A stretch of DNA of 64,000 nt from Paulownia fortunei. Its lineage: Eukaryota; Streptophyta; Magnoliopsida; Lamiales; Paulowniaceae. The notes beneath the pieces are model-generated. The model was not told the origin of the DNA. It did not search any database and saw nothing but the letters and a program-made list of their open reading frames with translations. The position numbers were made by a program, and so were the translations under genes. Shown one piece after another: positions 12,703-23,893 of the stretch (positions are counted from its first letter, which is position 1; each line of letters starts with the position of its first letter). The DNA lies in assembly GCA_019321725.1 (NCBI GenBank), contig CM033109.1, forward strand, positions 21,855,993-21,919,992, read 5' to 3'.

Positions 12703-13544
12703 TCAGTTATGTCCAAATTCAATCGTAGAAAGGAGTTCTGATCCATAATACAAATGTTTTATAAACGAGTTTTGATCCACAATTTGAATACTCAATCACA
12801 ACAAAATGAGTTTTGATCACACAAATTCACACTTTTTGCCCTCAATTTTGGATGAATTAGCAATGCAACAAAAAATGTTATTTAAGAAAAAATATATATA
12901 TGTAAATATACAAGAATGTGTTGAATTAAGAGATGGAAGAAGATTATAAACAAATAACCAAATATTAAATCTATATATAGCAGTAGATTGAAATACGATT
13001 GATATAATTATACGGCCCACAAACTAAGTACATTTAATTTGATACTAAGGACATTTTCGGTTTAGATTATTTTTTTATTAATCAATTCAAATCAATTTAG
13101 AAATAAAAGTTAGTGATAAATAAAATAGCATAGCAAAGAGAAAATATAATGCAATAGACATAATGTTACAAAAACAACCTATAACTTCAAAAAAATAGAG
13201 AAACAATAACCAAATAAACATAAAAAACTTGTAAATAAAAAATCACCAATCTTATGAAATCGGAATTTGCTCATGAAAAAATCAAAACCAGCATTGTCCA
13301 TAAGGTCTTGTATTGTTCTAGAACATCTATTGGTGGCAATTTTATATTGCAACTTTCAATTTTTGGTATATTGCATTTTTATTTTTATTTTGCCTTAAAT
13401 TGTAAAACTCACCAAAAAAATATTATGTGCAAGGCACGTGACATTTTAAAATTGATGTTTTTTCTTATATAGAGGAAAATTGATAACATCTTAAAAAAAT
13501 GTGGGCGCCGCTTGGATGAAGTAAAAAAATTTCATCCATAACGG

Positions 13545-13735
13545 CATGGGTAGAGATAGGAGCCAAGGGGCAGGCGACCGTCCCCTCTCAATTTCATAAT
13601 TTTTTTAATTAGTATAAATTTTATATATAAATTATTAATTTTTAAAATTTTCTCCACTTTTAAAATAATAAATATCTTTGTATCTATCTACACCCCCAAT
13701 TTCTTTTTTCTTGCTCCATCCTAAATATTAAGATT
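13545..13735. repeat. Decayed dispersed repeat, copy 2
   Basis: A GC-richer head with AGGCGACCGTCCCCTCTCAA is followed by AATTTCATAATTTTTTTAAT, an AT-rich body, and a tail with CTCCATCC. The order of motifs parallels the segment at 12-200. Both are too diverged to classify by eye. Confidence 0.3.
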
Positions 13736-16713
13736 ATGCAAGATTAAGGTCATTATTCATATATGATAGTCTTATGAGGACAATAAAGACGAGTTTCAAA
13801 TAGTCTATATGTATAGATTGATGGATTAAGGTGACGATTAGGGTCAATTGTGTCCTCACGATTTACAAAGCTTCAACACTTTTATAGGTAATATAATGAA
13901 ATTATAATTTTGACCACATAATAAATTATAATTTTTATTCTTTTTGTCCCATGAATAAAAGTTAATAGTTCCGTCCCTAGGCATGGGCATAATACAAATA
14001 TGCATCCTCAGCCATTCTGAATATATCAACAACTTATTTTCTGCTGTTTAAATTTAATTACCTACTCAAATCATTATTCCAATGTATGTCTCAGTTATAT
14101 TTAATATTGTTTTTTACATTTTAATGTCATTTCAAGGTATTTACATAAAATAAAATATTATGTTAAGAATATTAAATTAAACATAACATACATATTCAGA
14201 TGTGAATATATATTTTTTTAAATACAACACACATACATACGTATTTATATATTTTATACATAATTAATTATTAAAATATATTGATATATTGTGTATTATA
14301 ATTGTAAATACTTATTTAGATGTTTATGTAGTTTTTGGATATCAATAATTTCAACGTATGGTTTAGTTATGTGTACTGTATCTATATTATTACATAAAAA
14401 AGTATTAATTAAAAAATACTATATTAAACATAATATATTTAGTTAGATGTTTATATATTTTTAGATATGATTATTTTTATAAATACAACAAATTAAATAT
14501 AATATATGTAAATATTTGTATATGTTTTACATAATTCATTTATAAAATATGTAAATATTAAATTTCCAAATCAACAGAAGAAGAGAAAACTTTGTTTATA
14601 TTTATTTAAAAACTTATAAGTATGACATTCGATGTATTACACATCAGGTAGTTAGATGATAAAAAAATGTTCAATTATTTATAAAATGTAATACTTATAT
14701 ATTATCAACATACTCAATATATTATTTATCGATTATAACGTCTCAAAAACCAAGTCTTGGTTGGTGCAAGTTCAAACCACATTATGTCATCTATTTTCTC
14801 TCCAATTTAAGGCCACCTCTCCCTTTTCCCTCCAAATTGGGGTCATGCCTCCCTCCAAATAATGTGGAATTGAATATTTAGTTTATTGAATTTTAGTAGT
14901 CATTTTCTTTTATTGTCATATGTCAAGTTATTTCTTGTTTTCAGTATTTTGCTTTCTATGCCAAACATACAGAGAATTCCAAGGGCATCTTCTACTTCAA
15001 TAATTTACTGTGCTCTTTATATTTTTAAAAGTTCATATTTCTTTAAATCTAATTTTTCCTAAATAATTTGCTTTTTGTCTTTAATTAATTGCTCAACATA
15101 ATAAAAATGGGATTTCTAAAATTTACTATTCCTTAAAATGACAACTTAATATAGAAGAAGCACGATAACTTGTACAAGTTTAAAGATAAGTGACTTTCAA
15201 ATCTTTTTATTCATTAAAATGTTAATTTATTTGAACAGACACAGCAACTTCTACGTAATTAAAAATAAGGGATTTATAAAGCTTATATTTTATTGAAGTG
15301 ATATTTCGGGGGAAAACTTAGAAAAAATGAGCTTAGCATAATACGTACTTTTTAAATTAAAAGAACAAATATCAAATTTATATTTACTAAGTTAACAAAA
15401 AATATAATTTATTTAAATACCAATTTAAAATACAGTTGTATCTATGTTGTTGCGACATGTACGGTTAAACTATTGAGTATTTCTATATATCATTTTTCAG
15501 TCATCACTTTTTTTCACCTCCCATAATTTTAGTGAGCAGCTAATTCAATTAATTCACTTGAAATAATGTAATCAGTCAATAATTTTCAAATGAAGGAGGA
15601 GATAAAAAAGACTGAACGGCTAGCCGGTGATACATACTATTTTTTTAAATATGAGAGGAGAAAATTTTGACATTCAATATGTTTGAATATATTATAATTT
15701 TTTGTTAATTATTGCAGTGAAAAAATCGATCAAAAATACATAAACGAGTATCATAAACGTATGAATAAAATACTAATGTAAAAAAATTATTCAGGAGAAA
15801 ATTACGAGTCATTTTGATATTATTTTTATTTGATTGTTGTTGTATTCATTTTTAAGTTATGCAAAATTATTTTTTTATGTATTTCTTTACTATTTAAATT
15901 ATAATTATGGCACAACTTAGAAATAATTATTTAACAATAACTTAATTTTTTTTATAAATTATTAAATTTTATTTTTTATTTATATGATATTCAATTAAAA
16001 CTTATTAATAATTTTTATATAAGTTTTCAACTTTAATTAACTATTTACTAAAATATAGTATTATTCATCAAACATTATACAAAATAAGCATAATATGTGT
16101 ATTAAATGTTTTACCTTAAAATACGAATATTATTTGATAATTTTGGAATTTGTAGGAAAAATAAAGATATTTTTTAATTATTCATATTTGTTTATATTAC
16201 ACGAGTTTCAACTAATGGAGTAATTAATTAATTAATTATGTCAAGAATTTTAACTAACCATTAATTTATGAAAGTGAAAATCATGTTCAATCATCAAAGT
16301 TGTAAAACTTTGGAATGTAACACCAGGAATAATTAAAATAAAAAATGAGCTGAAACTTCGTGGATGAAATAATTTTCTTTTCCTAGAATACTTCATTATT
16401 TATTTACATAAAACACGGTTATACCGATTATTGACAAATCAGCAACACCTTCAAGAACATATCATTTTTGGATGGATGTCATTTTCGGACACACAGACTT
16501 ATGATAATTGGATGGAGGGCATTCTGAAATGGCAGCAGCACTAATCATTTTTGGATGGAGGTAATTCTGTACATATCCATTTATCTTCTCCATGTCCTAA
16601 ATATAGGCACAGTTTTCATGGCGTTGGTGCTTGGGAACCAGATGCCATGGAGAAGGCCAACCCATATTCCGACAAAACCGCTCTGCAAAATCCAACGCAT
16701 CAAATTCTTGCGC

Positions 16714-16721
16714 TATATAAA
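16714..16721 (+). promoter_or_regulatory. TATA box of the second BGAL8 gene
   Basis: TATATAAA lies 109 bp upstream of the ATG at 16823, predicting transcription from about 16745 and a leader of about 80 nt. This leader is much shorter than that of the first copy, and the promoter sequences show no evident similarity. Confidence 0.6.
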
Positions 16722-16765
16722 TGGCGGAACCAACTCAAGAAAGAAGACAAAAAAAAAGTTGCTCT

Positions 16766-16816
16766 ATGTTAAGCCAAATTCTCTCAAGGCAAGAAGCATT
16801 TTTTGTTGTTTTCTGA
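16766..16816 (+). promoter_or_regulatory. uORF (16 codons) in the BGAL8-b leader
   Basis: ATG at 16766 opens a 16-codon frame (begins MLSQILSRQ) that ends at TGA 16814-16816, six bases before the main ATG at 16823. If transcription starts near 16745 this is the first AUG on the transcript. The very short spacing to the main start would make reinitiation inefficient, so leaky scanning is more likely. Confidence 0.4.
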
Positions 16817-16822
16817 TCGACG

Positions 16823-19800
16823 ATGGGAAGCGGGACGGCGGTGCTGGTGCTTTTGCTTTCCGTGGCGACGGCGTCGCTTTGTTCTGCCATAAATGTGACG
16901 TACGATGGCCGAGCGTTGGTGGTCGACGGGAGGCGTAGGGTTTTGGTCTCCGGCTCCATTCATTACCCTCGAAGCACTCCTAATGTCAGTATTTTGATTA
17001 ATTTCACGCACACTCACACTGCCACAGAGAGAGAGAAGCACACATGTTGTGGGTATAGATACAATTTTTTGTATGTAATTGTATAATGTGCATGCATGCA
17101 GATGTGGCCAGACTTAATAAAGAAATCAAAAGATGGAGGATTGGATATTATCGAGACTTACGTGTTCTGGGACATGCACGAACCAGTTCGTGGCCAGGTG
17201 CTTTTTCAGAAATTCCAGTTTTTTGTTCCAGGATATAATTCAAGTAAAATTAAAAGAATAAAAAATAAAATAATAATAAAAAAAAAAAAAAAGCAATGTA
17301 CTGACATATGAAGGAAATTTTGCAGTTTGATTTTACTGGAAGAAAAGATTTGGTAAAATTCATACAATTGGTTGCTGAGGCTGGTCTGTATGTTCATCTC
17401 CGAATTGGACCTTATGTTTGCGCTGAATGGAACTATGGGTAAGCAGTCCACTCCTTTGTAGTTCTTGATCTATATATATCCTTGAATTATTTGCTTTTAG
17501 ATGTTTCTTGCATTTTATAGAAATAGGAAATATTTTACTACTGTTTCCTTCTCTATTTTTACCACAGTGGATTCCCTCTTTGGTTGCATTTTCTACCTGG
17601 TATTCAGCTTCGAACTGACAATGAGCCATACAAGGTTCTTTTTTCTTTTTCTTTTCGCCTTTTTTTTTTACCATTCTTGATAATATTTTTTAGATGCCTG
17701 TGTTTAATGTATGATGTTAAATGAGGGTTTTCTGTTTTAGGCTGAAATGCAGCGATTTACGACCAAGATTGTGGGCCTGATGAAACAAAATAATCTGTAT
17801 GCATCACAAGGGGGGCCCATTATTTTGTCTCAGGTAATTCAGGAAAAGATTTTATAGTTAAACAACCTGTTTTTTGAATCTTACAAATTACTGAATTCAA
17901 TGATGATGGTGATGATGATTTTGTTTAATGAGTTTAACGAATCTTTCATGGCAGATTGAAAACGAGTATGGCAACATTGAGTGGGAGTATGGTGCCAGCG
18001 CCAATACTTACATAGATTGGGCTGCACAAATGGCTACATCCACGAATACAGGGGTTCCCTGGGTGATGTGCCAGCAAAATGATGCCCCTGATCCCATGGT
18101 CAGTTTGTTGCAGAGATGTTTGATGTGGCAATCAAATGCATGATTCTCTTAATAATTCTTGTTTCTTTGACTCGTGCAGATAAACACTTGCAATGGATTT
18201 TACTGTGACCAATTCACCCCAAATTCTGATCAGAAGCCGAAAATTTGGACAGAACTCTGGAGTGGATGGTAACATTAATTCCTAAAGATGCAAGATTTTG
18301 TCATAAGTGCATACGCATTTGTACTAATAATTTCTATGATCTAATTGTCATGATTATTCACCTCTCTGCCTTGCTGTAACATTAGGTTTACTGCATGGGG
18401 CAACCCTGTGCCCTACAGACCTGCAGAAGACGTTGCTTTTGCTGCAGCACGCTTTTTCCAGCTCAATGGAACCATGCTCAACTATTACATGGTACTTCTG
18501 ATGTTACATTAATGTTTTCTAAGATCATCAGAATTTTTTAGACCAATTTTGGTTGCATTTCTGCAGTACCATGGCGGAACTAACTTTGCCAGGACTTCTG
18601 GTGGACCCTTCGTTACTACAAGCTATGATTATGATTCTCCAATCGATGAGTATGGTATGCCTCTTTCATCAATTACTTGCTTCTTGTTACTTTTTAAGTG
18701 TTGCAAATACTGTATGCCGAAGAGATTTGAATGTGTCATAAAAAAATTGTCCTGATTTAGATAGATGTTGAAGGATTTACAAGCTCTCCTTGTCTATCTT
18801 AGGCCTTCTTAGGCAGCCCAAGTGGGGTCACTTAAAAGATCTACACAAGGCTATAAAACTTTGTGAAGAGGCAATGGTGGCAACTGTTGGAAATACTACT
18901 TCTCTTGGCCAAAATTTGGAGGTGAAATTTCATCTTTTCAATCCCTTCATTAATTTCACTGATCATTTTCAGGTTGCGAATGTTTATCCTTCATAAAGAG
19001 GCTGAGGATAATATTAGGTTTAATTTAGGATGACCTTTACTGAGATGGTGCATTGCATTCTAGTATACACAGTCTTCTGTTTCTAAAGCTCACTCTCATG
19101 TTTGAAAATGGTCTCAATCTGGACCTTATTCTGTTTCAGGCCACCCTTTATCAAACTGAATCAGGGCTATGTGCTGCTTTTCTAGCCAATATCGATAGCC
19201 AATTAGATGCAACCGTGTACTTTAATGGAAATTACTACGACTTACCTGCGTGGTCTGTTAGCATCTTACCTGACTGCAAGAATGTAGTATACAACACTGC
19301 AAAGGTTTGGCTCTAGACCTTTATTTCAAAGTTAGCTACTCTAAATTTGTTATTCTGATGGAGAGCGATTATTAGCCAACAAAAATAGCAGCATCAGCTT
19401 CTTGTTATTAACCTTTTCTTTTCTCTTTCCTGAAATGACAGGTGAATTCTGTAACGGCAATCTCAAAGTTTGTTCCCCAACCTTCACAAATCGGTACTAA
19501 TTCTTCTGGTGCATCCCTCTCGAGTTGGAGTTGGTTTAAGGAACCAGCAGGCATCTCAATGAACAACGATGCTCTTGTGTTACCTGGGTTGGTGGAGCAG
19601 ATTAATACTACTGGTGATAGAACTGACTACTTGTGGTATTCTTTAAGGTATAAAGGTTGAAAAATATGCAACTTCTGATAGATATATACTGATATTTTCT
19701 GACACTCGTGTTTTGGTTTGTCCAGCACCAATCTAACTGCTAATGACCCTTTGCTTCAAGATGGATCTCAGATACTACTTCATGTTGATTCACTTGGCCA

Positions 19801-22105
19801 TGCACTTTATGCTTTTGTCAATGGGAGGCTTGCAGGTGATGTGATATAAGAGTTGCTGCTAATAGGAACTTTGTCTTTTTTTCTATCCATAGAACAAGAT
19901 CACAGTAGTCTTTTACTTGCATTCACCGCGAATTTACCCTCATTGAGATAAACATTTGACTGTCATGTAGGGAGTGGAAAAGGTAGCAGCAAGAGCAGTA
20001 AGTTTTCAGTAGACATTCCTGTGAACCTCGAACCAGGAAATAATACCATAGATCTCTTGAGTATGACCGTGGGGCTACAGGTTCAACCTCTCTCACCATT
20101 TTTTTTTATAGCAGTTAGTTTGAGAATTATTTCATAATACAAAGCTCTGCCAAATCCAGAACTATGGAGCATTCTTTGATTTAGCGGGAGCAGGAATTTC
20201 TGGTCCAGTGCAATTCAAAGGTTTAACCAATGGCTCAACCATTGATCTTTCCTCAGAACAATGGACATATCAGGTCATTGAATTCAAATTTATACAGCAT
20301 GCCATGCACTATATGCTGAAATTGCTTTTTAAAATAGAGATTGCTGTTGAACAGTAAATTCAGGTTCTCAATCTAATTGTATATCCAAAGATGGTCTTTC
20401 TCTATTTCAAAATTATTGTTTTGCAACAGCATTTTCCACAAACTGGCAATCAAGAAATAAATAATTCTAATCATCAATATCCTGAGCAAATTCTCTTTTT
20501 ATTGCATTTAAAAGTTTATGTGCTCTCACCATGAAACGTTTTCTGATTCTGCAATATATGTAAGCAGATTGGTTTGAAAGGGGAACAGTTAGGCCTATCT
20601 AAAGGAATTTCCACACTTTGGGTGTCCCAGCCTGCTTTACCTAAGAACACACCGCTAACATGGTACAAGGTAATACTGATACCTTCTCATTCTCTTCATT
20701 TTTTACTTTTTTCACTTAGAAGAGTAAAATGGTAAAATCTTAAAGTGATCTTGTCTGATTTTGTTGGATGAACCAAGCTGTTTTATGATGATTGTTCCCT
20801 TAGAGACAAGTTATTTCACAGCAACAACATTCTAATTTAATGCTTTCTCAGAAGTTCTTGTTAATTAACTGGACAAAGCATCACTTACAATTATTCAGGA
20901 GTTGAGGTCAAAGAAATTCAAGAAAAAACTAAAATACTGGTGTCCTACTGCAAGCCTTTTAACTCCTTCATGCGGCTCTAAGAGTAGGATTGTTACATGT
21001 GATGACTGCTAGAAAATGTGTTTCATGTTGGCTTCACCCGAATAGCTAGTATTTTTTTTGAGTTAAAACTTATAGGTTAAGCCCGAATTTCCATTGCTCT
21101 ATGAAATATAATGACGAAAACTTAAAGAACCCTTTTCCTTTTTCTCTAGTGTTGTTTTCATTAATGTTTCACCAGTTCTACATTCAAATTGTTATACCAG
21201 TCATTGTTATGCCAGTAAGGAAAAACTAACATGGTCTTCTCCTTTTCTTGTTTTCCTCTTTTTGATTAGACAACATTTTCTGCTCCCCCTGGAACTAGTC
21301 CTGTTGCAATAGACTTTACAGGCATGGGAAAGGGTCAGGCATGGGTGAACGGACAGAGCATCGGCCGTTATTGGCCAGCCAATATTGCTGATCCAGATGG
21401 CAATTGTGCGGAGCCCTGCAATTTCAGGGGAACATATTCCCAAGACAAATGTCTTAAAGATTGTGGAAAGCCAACTCAGCAGCAGTAAGTGTTTAAGTTA
21501 CTGAACTAGCTACTATTGAAGTTGTGTTATACAATCACTAAGTCACCATAATCTTGCAGCTATCACGTTCCACGCTCATGGCTTAAACCAACTGGAAACG
21601 TCTTGGTGGTGTTAGAGGAACTGGGCGGCAATCCAACAATGATATCTTTTGCTACAAGAGAAATAGGACTTCTGTGCTCACGAGTTTCAGAATCTTACCC
21701 AGCTCCCCTGGATTTGTGGTCCTCTAATTATTTGACACGCATAACAAAACCAACCCTTTTGCTACAATGTCCCTCCCCAACACAGGTCATAACTCAACTC
21801 CCGTTCGTGAGCTTTGGAAATCCTCATGGAACATGTGGAAGTTTTAGCCATGGTCGATGTAGGAGCATACGGGCTCGACGTGTTGTCCATAAGGTCTTAC
21901 ATTTTCTTCAACTATGGAGTTTATGACAATCTTTTACTCATGTTTGTTGAAATTAACATGTTGCTGCTTTCTTACATGTGATGCAAATCTTTTACAGGCT
22001 TGCATGGGAAAACCAAGTTGCAGTATTGAAGTAACAGTGGATAATTTGGGTGACCCTTGTGCAAATGTTACAAAGAGTTTAGCTGTGGAAGCTTACTGTA
22101 GTTGA
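16823..22105 (+). CDS. BGAL8: Beta-galactosidase, BGAL8-type, GH35 (tandem copy b)
   Basis: Second GH35 beta-galactosidase, 846 aa. Exons: 16823-16984, 17102-17197, 17326-17438, 17568-17634, 17741-17833, 17955-18098, 18180-18268, 18386-18491, 18567-18654, 18803-18921, 19140-19304, 19442-19647, 19726-19835, 19971-20080, 20160-20273, 20568-20669, 21270-21484, 21560-21893, 21998-22105. Fifteen of the 19 exons equal copy a in length; exons 1, 12, 17 and 18 differ by whole codons, so all intron phases agree. It has a signal peptide ([20 protein letters not shown]), then [17 protein letters not shown]. The acid/base Glu is in IENEYG (E181). The nucleophile is in WTELWSGW (E250), where Leu replaces the Asn that follows the nucleophile in copy a. 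The SUEL lectin domain is complete to [15 protein letters not shown]. No frameshift or stop was found, so both copies look functional. It ends tail-to-tail with the root-cap gene, 402 bp apart. Confidence 0.95.
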
Positions 22106-22507
22106 GACCTTTGCACCATTGCATTGGCTAATCCGATATCGATTAATATAATTTCTCACACATGAGCCTCTACATATTAGTAGTGTCAATGTACTCAAGA
22201 ATAGAAGGTAGAATCCTATTTGATACGTATTAAAGATGTACAAAGTCAGAATGCATTAGTTCATAGAGGATTCTGAATCATCCTTGAGTTTTCCTTTAGT
22301 TCCTCTGATTGGATCAATGTAAATTTGCGGAGGTCAGGCCCTATGTCCCCCTCCATCTTGTATATAGTTCTTCCTCATATTGTACAGGAAAGTTCACAAC
22401 CCTTGTTTACAATTTCTGAATGGAACACTTTATTAAGCAAGCAACGGCTCATTGAGCATACAAGAATGGTACATTTATTAATCAAATATTAATGCATTAA
22501 AATAAAA
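22106..22507. other. Convergent 3' UTR spacer
   Basis: This 402-bp spacer separates the stop codons of BGAL8-b (+) and the root-cap-like gene (-). It should hold both 3' UTRs, which may overlap. No other feature is visible. Confidence 0.6.
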
Positions 22508-23893
22508 TCAGAATATAGCCACAACGTCTGAGGGTCTCTGGAATCTGCAAACTTTGCAGGCAGGTGAATAGAGTGATGGGGTTTTGTACTTGTCTTCCCC
22601 TCCCATCATAGGCATTGGCACTCCTCTCTTGACTGGACTTACATAGCCTGGCCTGTAAGTCTTTCCCAGAACACCCTCAACAAGATCCGACAAATCTAGA
22701 AACCTGAATTGTGTCTCCAGGTGAGCAAATGCATCATCAGAAGGTAACTGATAGTTATGAACCCTGTTTTCTTCTTCACCAATTGGGGTCACCCTTATGT
22801 TCATTTCCACCAGTCCTGATACCATCACTCTTACAGTGTTAATATCATCAGTCCTCTCAATTAAAACTTCTCTTTCTCCACCATTAATCCTCCATTCAGC
22901 CTCTCCATCTGTGGGAACATTGACAGATTCACCATTCCACTTAACAACAAGTGCATCCACATTGTTATTCCAATGTGAGATTTTCTTGGCTGCTAGGACT
23001 AATGTGTGGGTATCAAACATGATGGAGAGGGCTTGAACCCATGTAAAGTCACGAGTCCTCCCTTGTGGCCTGGTCCCAATGAAATGTGCATTGATGTGGA
23101 GGTTTTCATCTGAGACAATGGCAAAATCACTTCCCTTTGCTCCATGGAAGTAGAACATGACACCATCGCCGCCCACAAAGCGTGGATCATAACATAGCGC
23201 GCCATATCCATTGCACTTGGGCTTTCTCCCTGCCAAAGAAACTCGATTAAACTCAAAGTTAATTGTATGTTTAAACAAAGTTTTTTAGAATCTATGCATC
23301 AAAACACAATCAAATGTATGTATTTGGTAAGCTGACTTACATTTGCAAGTGACTTCACACTTGCTACTGCAGTCAACAAAGCATCCCTTCTGCTTCTTGT
23401 TCTTCTGGGGCTTCCTCTCGGGGCACTCAGCCGGGCATGTGAGGGTCCTATAGTGGCATTTTCCCCTAGCCTGGCAGAAAGCTCTTTCCTGCCTTGTATT
23501 TGGCAGTGGTGATAATACTTCATAATTAGTCGAAGCAGCATCATGGGGAGGCCGCTTTTGCTTGTTGCCATTGCTCTCGCTGCCATTTCCATTTCCATTG
23601 CCATTGCCATTTCCATTTCCATTTCCATTGCCGTTGCCGTTGCCGTTGCCGTTGCCATTGTTATTCCCATTTCCATTGCCATTGTTATTGCCATTCCCAT
23701 TGCCATTGCCGTTGCCATTGTTATTGCCATTACCGTTGCCGTTGCTATTGCCATTGCCGTTGCCGTTGCCGTTGCCATTGTTATTGCCATTGCCTTGGGC
23801 GAGAATGGTATTGACTTCCATTGAAATGAACAGCAGGAAGAGAGCCATCGAAATGCACAGCCTCCTCGCGTCCATTTTTATGATTTTTCTCAT
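22508..23893 (-). CDS. Secreted root-cap / LEA-related protein with Gly-Asn repeat
   Basis: Two exons: 23341-23893 and 22508-23229 (424 aa). The donor GTAAGT and the acceptor TTTGGCAG are good, and the codon across the junction reads TGG (Trp). The N-terminus is a signal peptide ending near ILAQ. Residues about 34-107 are an almost pure Gly-Asn repeat. A basic, Cys-rich segment follows (CQARGKCHYRTLTC, CPAECPERKP, CFVDCSSKCEVTCK). Exon 2 is the root-cap domain (PF06830 type): NGYGALCYDPRFVGGDGVMF, then FYFHG, and a C-terminal basic tail. Family members are secreted in root tips and annotated as LEA-related, but their biochemical role is unknown. The closest gene I recall is Arabidopsis At5g60530, beside PDX2 there as here. 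An alternative in-frame start at 23875 would still keep the signal peptide. Confidence 0.85.
23574..23797. repeat. Hexanucleotide minisatellite coding (Gly-Asn)n
   Basis: About 220 bp of degenerate 6-bp units (CCATTG, CCGTTG, CCATTT or TTATTG on the + strand) encode Gly-Asn with occasional Asn-Asn in the root-cap gene. Silent variation among units shows the array is old enough to diverge, while units keep both frame and the Gly-Asn sense. The same array leaves long open frames on the opposite strand, which are by-products. Confidence 0.9.

Larger units (their letters stand above)
12016..16713. other. Intergenic DNA between the two BGAL8 copies
   Basis: This 4.7-kb spacer begins with the 3' UTR of the first gene (possible AATAAA at 12227). 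It contains one unexplained coding-like fragment on the minus strand (12490-12702) and a decayed dispersed repeat (13545-13735). From about 14000 to 16400 it is mostly AT-rich sequence with no supported gene. No leftover BGAL exons are visible in the spacer. Confidence 0.6.

Noticed and set aside
23229..23341. Possible missing exon because the codon across the root-cap junction becomes Trp
   Set aside because: The donor GTAAGT and the acceptor are strong, phases agree, and the flanking residues continue the family pattern. A single residue difference is not evidence for another exon.
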